DNA from: Anaerolineae bacterium
GTDB taxonomy: Bacteria > Chloroflexota > Anaerolineae > B4-G1 > SLSP01
Reading direction: 5' to 3'
Assembly (NCBI GenBank): GCA_016928755.1
Contig: JAFGKB010000226.1
Span: 1 to 8,493, forward strand
Length of the DNA stretch: 8,493 nucleotides
The position numbers and the translations under genes are program-made. Shown here piece after piece: positions 1-6,851 of this stretch. Each line of letters starts with the position of its first letter. Within the stretch, counting starts at the first letter, position 1. Below the pieces are notes generated by a model, which searched no databases, was not told the DNA's origin, and saw only the letters and a list, made by a program, of their open reading frames with translations.

Positions 1-812
1 GCACGGCCCAACTCGGATAGTGTGGGATTAAGGGACACAGCATCCCACCCCCCATCTTCCAACCAAGCCCAGGCGAAGGGGATAACCAGCAAACCACCAG
101 CCGCACGGGTCCAAGTCGCACACATCGCCAATAGCACAGCCCAAAGCCATTTGCGATGCTTTAGGAGAGCCAGGGCACCAAAGGCTAAACCAACAAAGAG
201 ACCTTCAGTGTAAACCTGGGCTAAGAACATACTTGAAGGAAAGATAAGCAGATAGAACGCCGCACGGATTCCCCCTTCTTCATCGAGATAAGAGCTTGCT
301 AGATCATAAAGAGCAATCATTGCGCCAAGAGTGCCTAACAAAGAGACTAATACCCCGGCCAGTGTGGCCGTGGCAATAGAATTAAGACCCAAGAGCCGGG
401 ATGGAAAGGCAATAACCCGCATCACAAAAGGATAGAAGGGGAGAAAGGCATAGTTTAACGATAGTAAATCAGAAGGCACCTCACCCTCTATCTCAGCCGG
501 GGCCTGCGGGCCATTGGGCATCTTGGACCAGCTAAAATCGGGAGGAATAGCTCGCACCAACGGGTCATCATAGCCAGCAGTGGCAATAGACAGGTAGTAC
601 TCTGAATCCCAGGAGACGTGAGTATTCAAGAATGGCTCTATTAGATAGGGCTTATCGTTCTGGCTATCTGCTTGGGTCTCCCCCGCCGTCCACTGTAAAA
701 CGTGGTCAGGACGTTGCGGCTGGAAACGTGCAGTGACAATGGCCTGGAAACCGGTTATAATCACGGCCCAGGCTAACCAGATTATGAGTAAGCTCTTTAG
801 ATTTGATTTCAT
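1..812 (-). CDS. PIG-V-type integral membrane mannosyltransferase (partial, N-terminal 270 aa)
   Basis: The minus-strand frame is open from an ATG at 812-810 to the window edge, giving 270 residues with the C-terminus missing. Residues 1-26 are a basic start followed by a hydrophobic helix. An extracytoplasmic loop follows, with the motif WDSEYYLSIATAGY at 68-81, which matches the W-D-x-x-[HY]-Y-x-x-I-A-x-x-G-Y signature of PIG-V and related bacterial dolichol- or polyprenyl-phosphate-sugar-dependent transferases (GT-C fold, GT76-like). The family-typical NYAFLPFYP block lies at 120-128. Further helices lie near 145-170, 183-217 and 222-250, with YTEGLF at 201-206 and WTRAAG at 234-239, all as in PIG-V. 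The expected role is transfer of mannose or a similar sugar from a lipid-linked donor on the outer face of the membrane; the acceptor is unknown. No good Shine-Dalgarno is seen before the ATG. The frame stays open upstream as far as the end of the GH94 gene, but it holds no other ATG, GTG or TTG in the gap. Family call good, substrate open. Confidence 0.82.
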   Translation of the reverse strand, partial: MKSNLKSLLIIWLAWAVIITGFQAIVTARFQPQRPDHVLQWTAGETQADSQNDKPYLIEPFLNTHVSWDSEYYLSIATAGYDDPLVRAIPPDFSWSKMPNGPQAPAEIEGEVPSDLLSLNYAFLPFYPFVMRVIAFPSRLLGLNSIATATLAGVLVSLLGTLGAMIALYDLASSYLDEEGGIRAAFYLLIFPSSMFLAQVYTEGLFVGLAFGALALLKHRKWLWAVLLAMCATWTRAAGGLLVIPFAWAWLEDGGWDAVSLNPTLSELGR

Positions 813-830
813 ACGTATGCTCAGAAAATG

Positions 831-899
831 CTCTTCCAGGAAACTCCTGAATCTTCTGACAAGCTTCTCCGCCTGTTGAAAGGATGCTTCCTGGAAGAG
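831..899. repeat. Perfect 12-bp inverted repeat between the GH94 and PIG-V genes; candidate terminator or paired operator
   Basis: CTCTTCCAGGAA at 831-842 and TTCCTGGAAGAG at 888-899 are exact reverse complements separated by 45 nt. It lies in the 104-nt gap after the GH94 stop and before the PIG-V start. Each arm contains TTCC-N-GGAA, itself a small palindrome, and the two palindrome centres (838 and 892) are 54 bp apart, close to five helical turns. In the leftward transcript the stem would be followed by CAUUUUCUGAG, a weak U-run. It could be an imperfect terminator closing the operon, or a two-site operator for the PIG-V gene; the sequence alone does not decide. Confidence 0.5.
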
Positions 900-916
900 A
901 CTATTGATTAGTAATG

Positions 917-3406
917 TTAACGCAAAACTACAGCTACCGAGACTTCTTCTATACCTGTATCAGGGAGCGGGATCACAGTGCCGTTTACAGGCTGGCCATC
1001 CACCACCAGCGAAACTGTATTACCTGGCCCCTCACGCTTTACCGATATATGATAAGTTACCCCCCGGAAGATACGGGTCGCGGTGAAGCCCTGCCAACGG
1101 CCAGGGATAACCGGTGCGACCTCCAAACCCGCGAATGTAGGCCGGATACCTAAAATCCATTGGGTGATGGCGACATAATTCCAGGCCGCAGTACCGGAAA
1201 GCCAGGAGTTTTTAGCCTCGCCATGAGTTGGAGCATCACACCCGGCGATCATCTGGGCATAGACATAAGGCTCACAGCGATGGACCTCACTTATTTCCTC
1301 CCGGGCTGAGGGGTTGATGCGTTTGTAGTAGTCAAAGGCCATATCCGCATGCCCCATCTTGGCCTCGGACACCATAATCCAGGGGTTGGTGTGGCAGAAG
1401 ATACCCGCATTCTCTTTGTAACCGGGTGGATATGAGGAGATCTCACCCAGGTTGAGATAGTAGCGTGTATAGGCCGGCTGGTGGAGTACAATGCCATGTT
1501 CTGTTGCTAGACGTTCCTGTACCGATCTGAGTGACTGCTCCGCTTCACCACTTGCTGCACCAATACCGGCCATAACACATATCCCCTGGGGTTCAATATA
1601 AATTTGGCCTTCTTCACACTTATGAGAGCCGACTTTTCCCCCCAGATCGTCATAAGCACGCAAGAACCAGGCCCCATCCCATCCCCGGGCCAGTACAGCT
1701 TTAGTCATACGACGGCCAGCGTCTATGTAGAATCCAGGTTCACGTATTGCAAAATCGGTATCGTACATCGGCAACAAGATATTATCCTCATCCGGGTAAC
1801 GTACTACAAAATCGGCAATCTGGGTCATCTCTTGGGTTGCGAGGACAAAAAGACCTCCGATAAATACGGATTCGGCCCGCTTCCCGTCACGGCTCTGCAA
1901 AATCTGGAATGATTCACCCGGTTCCTCGGAGAAGGTATTCAGGTTAAGGCAGTCATTCCAATCTGCATGGCCTATCAAGGGCAATCCATGGGGTCCGATA
2001 CGGTCCAGCGTATACTGTATAGCCCGCTGTAAATGCTCATAGAGCGGCATCTCTGTACCAGGGGCATTATCATAAGGTACCATCTCCGCCAAGATAGACA
2101 AATCCCCGGTCTCTTTGAGATATGCAGAGACGGCCAGCACCAACCATAGCGGGTCGTCATTGAAGCCGCTGCCGACAGCATCATTTCCTCGCTTGGTTAA
2201 GGGTTGGTACTGGTGATAGGCCCCCCCGTCGGCAAGCTGAGTGGCAGAAATATCAAGAATACGCTCGCGGGCACGCTCTGGCACCATATGGACAAAGCCT
2301 AACAAGTCTTGGTTAGAGTCTCGGAATCCCATCCCCCGGCCCACACCGGACTCAAAGAAAGAGGCCGAACGGGACATGTTAAACGTGACCATGCATTGGT
2401 AGGCATTCCAGATGTTGACCATACGGTTGGTGTCTTCATCTGGGGTCTGAACTGTATAAATACTCAGCAATCCATCCCAGTAAGTGCGCAGAGCCTCAAA
2501 GGCAGTGTTGACCTTTGAACCATCGAGATACTTGGCGATTATCGGCTTAACGGTGTGCTTGTTAATCACACCCGGCGCTTCAAATTTAGCATCACGTGGG
2601 TTTTCGTGATAACCTAGGATAAACACCACTTCCTTAGATTCCCCCGGTTCCAAATTCAACTTCACTTGGTGGGACCCTATTGGTGCCCATCCATGAGCTA
2701 TGGAATTAGAAGCAACTCCTCGTTCTACAACCACCGGGGCATCCCACCCACGATAAGGCCCCAAGAAGACACTGCGCTGAGTATCGAACCCGGCCAACGG
2801 TTCAGAACAAGCGAAGTATGCGAAATGGTCCCGCCGTTCACGATATTCGGTCTTATGGTAGATAACGCCATCTTCGACTTCTACTTCACCAATGTTGAAG
2901 TTGCGCTGGAAGTTGGTAGCATCGTCTTGAGCATCCCAAAGCGCGAACTCAACACATGAGAAGAGCTCGAGTTCTGCAACAGTATCCCGGTGGTTGGTAA
3001 CCGTCATATGCCATATTTCCAGGTTCTCACCTAGAGGTACAAAATAGCAAGTTTGGGCTTCTATGCCGGTATAAGTAGCACCGATAACCGTATACCCCAT
3101 CCCGTGGCGGCACGTATAAGACGTTAGCTCCCGACGTGTAGGCTGCCAGGAAGGTGACCAAAAATCTCCCGTCTGGTTATCTCGCAGATAAAGGTAGCGC
3201 CCGCCAGTATCCAACGGCACATTATTATACCGGTAGCGCGTGATACGGCGCAACCGCGCGTCCCGATAGAAAGAATACCCACCGGCAGTATTCGATATAA
3301 GTCCAAAGTAAGCCTCATTGCCCAGATAATTAATCCACGGTAATGGTGTATCCGGTTGAGTAATAACATATTCACGATTTTTGTCATCAAAGTACCCGTA
3401 ACGCAT
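917..3406 (-). CDS. Cellobiose phosphorylase, GH94
   Basis: This 829-residue protein matches cellobiose phosphorylase (EC 2.4.1.20; cellobiose + phosphate gives alpha-glucose 1-phosphate + glucose) along its whole length, as judged from memory of the Cellvibrio gilvus enzyme. Shared blocks include the start MRYGYFDD, the N-terminal beta-sandwich segment GGYSFYRDARLRR at 42-54, NMSRSASFFE at 343-352, GRGMGFRDSNQDLLGFVH at 356-373, YHQYQPLTKRGN at 397-408, NDDPLW at 416-421, ADWNDCLNLN at 481-490 and PPGYKENAGIFCHTNPW at 660-676. D485 in the DWND motif aligns with the general acid. R346, H672 and S737-G738 line up with phosphate-binding positions. There is no signal peptide, so the enzyme is cytoplasmic. 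The ATG at 3406 is preceded by GGGGAGG with a 5-nt spacer, and the stop is TAA. A stretch near 536-558 looks like an insertion of about 17 residues. Other GH94 disaccharide specificities cannot be fully excluded, but end-to-end similarity favours cellobiose. It lies 45 nt after the Ntn hydrolase. Confidence 0.93.
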   Translation of the reverse strand: MRYGYFDDKNREYVITQPDTPLPWINYLGNEAYFGLISNTAGGYSFYRDARLRRITRYRYNNVPLDTGGRYLYLRDNQTGDFWSPSWQPTRRELTSYTCRHGMGYTVIGATYTGIEAQTCYFVPLGENLEIWHMTVTNHRDTVAELELFSCVEFALWDAQDDATNFQRNFNIGEVEVEDGVIYHKTEYRERRDHFAYFACSEPLAGFDTQRSVFLGPYRGWDAPVVVERGVASNSIAHGWAPIGSHQVKLNLEPGESKEVVFILGYHENPRDAKFEAPGVINKHTVKPIIAKYLDGSKVNTAFEALRTYWDGLLSIYTVQTPDEDTNRMVNIWNAYQCMVTFNMSRSASFFESGVGRGMGFRDSNQDLLGFVHMVPERARERILDISATQLADGGAYHQYQPLTKRGNDAVGSGFNDDPLWLVLAVSAYLKETGDLSILAEMVPYDNAPGTEMPLYEHLQRAIQYTLDRIGPHGLPLIGHADWNDCLNLNTFSEEPGESFQILQSRDGKRAESVFIGGLFVLATQEMTQIADFVVRYPDEDNILLPMYDTDFAIREPGFYIDAGRRMTKAVLARGWDGAWFLRAYDDLGGKVGSHKCEEGQIYIEPQGICVMAGIGAASGEAEQSLRSVQERLATEHGIVLHQPAYTRYYLNLGEISSYPPGYKENAGIFCHTNPWIMVSEAKMGHADMAFDYYKRINPSAREEISEVHRCEPYVYAQMIAGCDAPTHGEAKNSWLSGTAAWNYVAITQWILGIRPTFAGLEVAPVIPGRWQGFTATRIFRGVTYHISVKREGPGNTVSLVVDGQPVNGTVIPLPDTGIEEVSVAVVLR

Positions 3407-3411
3407 AACAG

Positions 3412-3418
3412 CCTCCCC
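3412..3418 (-). promoter_or_regulatory. Ribosome binding site of the GH94 gene
   Basis: GGGGAGG on the minus strand, 5 nt before the ATG at 3406, is a near-ideal Shine-Dalgarno and fixes the start. The rest of this 45-nt gap shows no convincing terminator, so read-through from the upstream gene is expected. Confidence 0.8.
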
Positions 3419-3451
3419 TCAATAATCTATATACAGTCCTAATGTAGCTCA

Positions 3452-4528
3452 TTAATTCATAAACTCTAGCTTAAAGGTATCCACTTCTTCATAATTACGT
3501 CCCATTACGACAGCTACATGTCCAGTTTTCATATTATAAACTATAGACCAGATGGTACTGTCTTGGGAGACTTTTTGTAAGACTCCCATCGCTTTCCCTG
3601 GGGAAAACGCCCCTTGGTTCTCAACCAATGCCTTATGAACTATATTATAGCGAACACAAGGCGACTTAGTCGGCTCAAAAGGAAGTTCCTCGGAAATAAT
3701 AAAGTTAGTAGAAACTAACCAGGGTTCTTCATTGGGTAAAACTACCATTTCCCCGCCGGTGAACTCTATTACTACGGCATGCCCCGTAGCATCTGCGATA
3801 AGGTAATGCAAAGGAGGACCACCTTCAAAATCTATATTATAGGTCTCAAGTAATTCAAGAGCCTCATCCACATTTGAGGCATAATCTAATACCATACGCA
3901 TCGCGGCTAAAGAACCAATAGTTAGTTTCTCCGCATCAAAAGGAGGCTGTGCATGGTCAACCGCCATCATTCCTATCGTTAAGCCTTTTTCATTCATACC
4001 ATCAAAGGGAAGAAACGGTGCATTTAACAGATTTAATTGCTCAGACCAGGAAAGCTTAGGCGGGACTTCCCCATCCAGCCCCTTATAATCCGCCGCATTA
4101 TAATCAATGAGATAAGCTATATCTACCATAGAGACGGTGGCATACTTATCATCCGGGTATGTGAATAATAAGAGGGTAGGCCGGTTGCGCCAGTCAAAAT
4201 TCCGGCCAAAAACCATATCGGCATTTTGATTGAGAGCCGCGAAACAGGTACAGGCCCAAGACGGCAATTTATCCGGAATGTCTACAGGAGAATACGACAA
4301 TGCATTTGCACCGTTCTGGACATGATCTATAAGGTCATAAGCTGCATAATATTTCATTGTGTAAAGTGGGTAATTGTTAACACGCTCCAATGAACTTAAT
4401 GTACGTAACTGCTTTTCAGATAAAGGAAAAAAGAGCGCAGCAATCACCAGCAAGATTACTACACTAAGAAAAATCCATCTTCTAAATTGTTTATGCCGGC
4501 ATTCTTGATTTATAAAGGGTGTATCCAT
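3452..4528 (-). CDS. Membrane-anchored choloylglycine hydrolase / penicillin acylase-type Ntn hydrolase (linear amide C-N hydrolase)
   Basis: A 358-residue protein when started at the ATG at 4528, which has AGGAG seven nucleotides upstream. Residues 1-17 are polar and basic, and 18-36 form one transmembrane helix. The catalytic domain begins at the CTCF motif (93-96), followed by FGRNFDW at 107-113, FDGMNEKGL at 175-183, STN at 273-275, R293 and TIWSIVYN at 325-332. These are the hallmarks of the choloylglycine hydrolase/NAAA/penicillin V acylase superfamily, whose nucleophile is an N-terminal Cys exposed by removal of a leader. C93 is the best nucleophile candidate, with C95 as an alternative; D112, N275 and R293 fit the usual helper residues. 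Known relatives cleave non-peptide amide bonds in bile salts, penicillins, acyl-homoserine lactones or acylethanolamides. The substrate here is unknown. The anchor and about 92-residue leader suggest an extracytoplasmic enzyme. It sits between the lipoprotein GH (26-nt gap) and GH94 (45-nt gap), so it is probably co-transcribed with a sugar pathway, which is unexpected. Confidence 0.85.
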   Translation of the reverse strand: MDTPFINQECRHKQFRRWIFLSVVILLVIAALFFPLSEKQLRTLSSLERVNNYPLYTMKYYAAYDLIDHVQNGANALSYSPVDIPDKLPSWACTCFAALNQNADMVFGRNFDWRNRPTLLLFTYPDDKYATVSMVDIAYLIDYNAADYKGLDGEVPPKLSWSEQLNLLNAPFLPFDGMNEKGLTIGMMAVDHAQPPFDAEKLTIGSLAAMRMVLDYASNVDEALELLETYNIDFEGGPPLHYLIADATGHAVVIEFTGGEMVVLPNEEPWLVSTNFIISEELPFEPTKSPCVRYNIVHKALVENQGAFSPGKAMGVLQKVSQDSTIWSIVYNMKTGHVAVVMGRNYEEVDTFKLEFMN

Positions 4529-4535
4529 TTTATTA

Positions 4536-4540
4536 CTCCT
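4536..4540 (-). promoter_or_regulatory. Ribosome binding site that sets the Ntn hydrolase start
   Basis: AGGAG on the minus strand with a 7-nt AT-rich spacer (TAATAAA) to the ATG at 4528. It decides against the longer in-frame start at 4666, which would put 46 extra residues inside the end of the upstream lipoprotein gene. Confidence 0.8.
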
Positions 4541-4554
4541 TTTGCCCCGCGTTT

Positions 4555-5892
4555 TTAAGGCAAGACATATAGCGTAACGGACTGTGGCGGCAGTATTAAT
4601 TCTGCGCCATTGGAGACCTCCTCTGCCCCGATATTCTCGGCCATATGGGCAGAATCCAAACGCCACACTTCTGCCGGGCCACCAGGTTCAAAGTTATCCA
4701 AACGTAAAGGTATGCGAATTTCTTCAGTTTGCACATTCACGACTATAATGCTCAATGCCTCATCATCACGACGCGCCGCGTAAACCGATACCCCGGTATC
4801 TCCTGATGCCGTATAGAGTAACTCGGTTCCGAATTCTTGATAAAGCATATAGACATAGTAGGTAGGACGGGGGTCGGGATACGCCAACATACCTAACCCA
4901 CCCGCGCCTTCAAGGGCAAAATGGGCCACCATACTAACCCGTTGTTGGATTAGTCTGCCCAGCACATCGGCCCACCAGACTGCATTCACAAAGCTATCAG
5001 GTGTCGCATCTTTACCTTTACGACTGGACCAATTGGAATTCACCTCAGTGACTGCCACAGGTAATTCCCGGCCCGTTGTTTCCACAATAAGTGTCCGTAA
5101 CTCAGGTATAATTGTATCCCACTCTTGCCGGCTTTCCAATAGTTCTTTAGGAGTAGGATCATATTGGCCAAAAGGATAACGATGGAAGGCTACAACATCC
5201 ACCAGATCGCCATTTGCCACTAAAAACTCACGCATCCAGTCTTTCCCCTGGGTATCCTTGGGATTTTCCCAGGACTTACTGGTATACTGATGTATATCCG
5301 GTCCAACTAACAAGATATCAGGGTCTACGGCCTTCATCGCCAGCGCAAACTCACGCCATTGTTGGTTAAAAGTCTCAGTATCGTAACCTGCCAAACCACG
5401 ATTGGATTCATAGAGACTTGGTTCGTTACCAATACTCCAATACTTAATGCCATACTCCTGGGTCAGGTTAGCATATTCCACCCACTTCGCGGCTTGCTTA
5501 GGAGTTGCCTTATATAACTTTACTTGTACTAAAGGTTCAGCCCCCAGGGAATGTGCCAACTCCATAAATTCATCAAGTTGGCTCTCCCCTAATAAATATT
5601 CATCTCCCCAATTACCACCGGGGAAACGCAAGAGTGTCAATCCGGCAGCTTCGATATAGGGCATCTTCGAGCGTGTAAGCCCTTGCCAGGGACCGGTGTT
5701 AGTACCGTAAACTAATGGATTAACTGTCCCCAAATCATTTCCAGCATCCACATAGAGAATCCCTGGTATTGGCGTTGGCGTGGTTGCCCCCTCATGGGAC
5801 GGTGTAGGCATGCCCTCACATGCACACAATCCCACAACCACGCCAACAACCATTCCCACCCTCACTAAAACCCGTAAAACACTTCGAGACAT
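4555..5892 (-). CDS. Lipoprotein glycoside hydrolase of clan GH-A (GH39/GH44/GH51/GH79-like)
   Basis: A 445-residue secreted lipoprotein. Basic residues 1-11 and a hydrophobic core at 12-22 lead to LCAC (22-25), which reads as a lipobox with C25 lipidated. A short Thr/Pro/Ser-rich linker (29-43) follows. The body looks like a retaining clan GH-A (beta/alpha)8 barrel: NPLVYGTN at 58-65 near the first strand, LRFPGGNWGDEY at 88-99, YWSIGNEPS at 151-159 with E157 as the likely acid/base, AFHRYPFG at 235-242, and PVAVTEVNSNW at 278-288 with E283 as the likely nucleophile. From about 363 to the end it has the small C-terminal beta domain common to GH39, GH51 and GH79 enzymes. The FPGGN block recalls GH51 arabinofuranosidases and the start recalls GH44, but I cannot place it in one family. 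It probably acts at the cell surface, releasing oligosaccharides for the adjacent importer. The ATG at 5892 is chosen because of GAGGGG seven nucleotides upstream; the TTG at 5919 would abut the permease stop. Confidence 0.82.
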   Translation of the reverse strand: MSRSVLRVLVRVGMVVGVVVGLCACEGMPTPSHEGATTPTPIPGILYVDAGNDLGTVNPLVYGTNTGPWQGLTRSKMPYIEAAGLTLLRFPGGNWGDEYLLGESQLDEFMELAHSLGAEPLVQVKLYKATPKQAAKWVEYANLTQEYGIKYWSIGNEPSLYESNRGLAGYDTETFNQQWREFALAMKAVDPDILLVGPDIHQYTSKSWENPKDTQGKDWMREFLVANGDLVDVVAFHRYPFGQYDPTPKELLESRQEWDTIIPELRTLIVETTGRELPVAVTEVNSNWSSRKGKDATPDSFVNAVWWADVLGRLIQQRVSMVAHFALEGAGGLGMLAYPDPRPTYYVYMLYQEFGTELLYTASGDTGVSVYAARRDDEALSIIVVNVQTEEIRIPLRLDNFEPGGPAEVWRLDSAHMAENIGAEEVSNGAELILPPQSVTLYVLP

Positions 5893-5899
5893 GGCTAAA

Positions 5900-5905
5900 C
5901 CCCTC
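5900..5905 (-). promoter_or_regulatory. Ribosome binding site that sets the lipoprotein GH start
   Basis: GAGGGG on the minus strand, seven nucleotides before the ATG at 5892. It lies inside the alternative longer frame (TTG at 5919). The resulting N-terminus, basic then hydrophobic then lipobox, is also of proper signal-peptide length. Confidence 0.75.
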
Positions 5906-5919
5906 ACCAACGCATTCAA

Positions 5920-6807
5920 TTACTTTACAGCACCAGCAGTCAACCCGCTAATAAACTGTTTTTGCAAGAAGAAGAACATCAGGGCAATAGGAATCGTAAT
6001 CACGACAGAAGCAGCAGCCATATAATCATAACGTAACTGAGTACCAGCCGCGCCCTGTACGAAAGCACGGATACCAACGGGAATTGTCTTAACGCCTAGC
6101 GTGTAACCAAAGAATAACTCATTCCAGGCTGTCATAAAGACGTAAATAGCAGTGGAAACGATACCCGGCCCGGCCAATGGCAAAGAGATACGCAAAAATG
6201 CTGTAAAACGGGTCGCCCCATCAACCATTGCCTGTTCTTCCAAGTCTGGCGGAATTGAAGCAAAGAACCCGCGCAAAATCCATAAGGAAATCGGAGTATA
6301 AAAACCAATGTAGAGAATAATCGCGCCCAAGTTATTACCCACTAACGGTATACCCAAGTGATTCTTAATCCACAAAAAAGTCAGGTACAGAGGAATGAAG
6401 AACAAAGTACCGGGGATTAACTGGGTTCCCATGACCGTCAGACCATAGATATCGGAACCGGGAAATGGAAAACGTGCCAACGCATACCCGGCCAGAGATG
6501 CGAAAAATGTCGCAACTACGGTGGTAACCCCCACCACGACAATACTATTCATCAAGAGTGGGCCAAAGTCAACATACTCCCACATCTCTCTATAGTTTTC
6601 AAAATGCCAAACAGGAGGAATAAGTGGTGCGGTAGAGCTTGTTATGTCTGCCCGATCCTTAAATGAAGTCACAACCATAAGCGCAATCGGAGACATGAGA
6701 ACTGCAATCATCACAATTAACAGAATATTCTGCGCCCAATGAGAAATTAAACGTCGCTTGCTATAGGAAGCTGAACTCATTGAACTATCTTTACTTATAA
6801 CTGCCAT
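5920..6807 (-). CDS. Sugar ABC transporter permease, MalG/CebG type
   Basis: A 295-residue inner-membrane subunit of a CUT1-type carbohydrate importer. Predicted membrane helices lie near 27-48, 84-108, 120-142, 158-178, 214-235 and 261-283. The cytoplasmic EAA loop is present as EEQAMVDGATRFTAFLRISLP (190 to 210) with the invariant Gly at 197, which docks the ATPase. The C-terminus FISGLTAGAVK is the usual MalG-type ending. Together with the MalF-type partner 44 nt upstream it would form the membrane channel. Its end lies 27 nt before the lipoprotein GH start. The substrate is inferred as cellobiose or cello-oligosaccharide only from the downstream GH94 phosphorylase. The ATG at 6807 is preferred over the TTG at 6819 because of the strong GGGGGTG just upstream. 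Confidence 0.93.
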   Translation of the reverse strand: MAVISKDSSMSSASYSKRRLISHWAQNILLIVMIAVLMSPIALMVVTSFKDRADITSSTAPLIPPVWHFENYREMWEYVDFGPLLMNSIVVVGVTTVVATFFASLAGYALARFPFPGSDIYGLTVMGTQLIPGTLFFIPLYLTFLWIKNHLGIPLVGNNLGAIILYIGFYTPISLWILRGFFASIPPDLEEQAMVDGATRFTAFLRISLPLAGPGIVSTAIYVFMTAWNELFFGYTLGVKTIPVGIRAFVQGAAGTQLRYDYMAAASVVITIPIALMFFFLQKQFISGLTAGAVK

Positions 6808-6810
6808 AGA

Positions 6811-6817
6811 CACCCCC
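6811..6817 (-). promoter_or_regulatory. Ribosome binding site that sets the MalG-type permease start
   Basis: GGGGGTG on the minus strand; its G-run ends 5 nt before the ATG at 6807. The alternative TTG at 6819 overlaps this site and has no Shine-Dalgarno of its own. Confidence 0.65.
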
Positions 6818-6851
6818 AATTTACCAAAAGGTGGTAGCTTAAAAAGCCTAA

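Noticed and set aside
3452..4528. Possible recent transfer of the Ntn hydrolase because it looks AT-richer than GH94
   Set aside because: Lines sampled by eye in the permease genes are similarly AT-rich, so composition does not set this gene apart from its neighbours.
4529..4666. Longer N-terminus for the Ntn hydrolase overlapping the end of the lipoprotein GH gene
   Set aside because: The ATG at 4528 has an ideal ribosome binding site and gives a natural membrane-anchor N-terminus; the extra residues look like an out-of-frame reading of the neighbouring gene.
6822..6847. Two tiny hairpins (TACCA/TGGTA and GCTT/AAGC) between the permease genes
   Set aside because: Stems of 4-5 bp that are AT-rich are expected by chance in a gap of this size.
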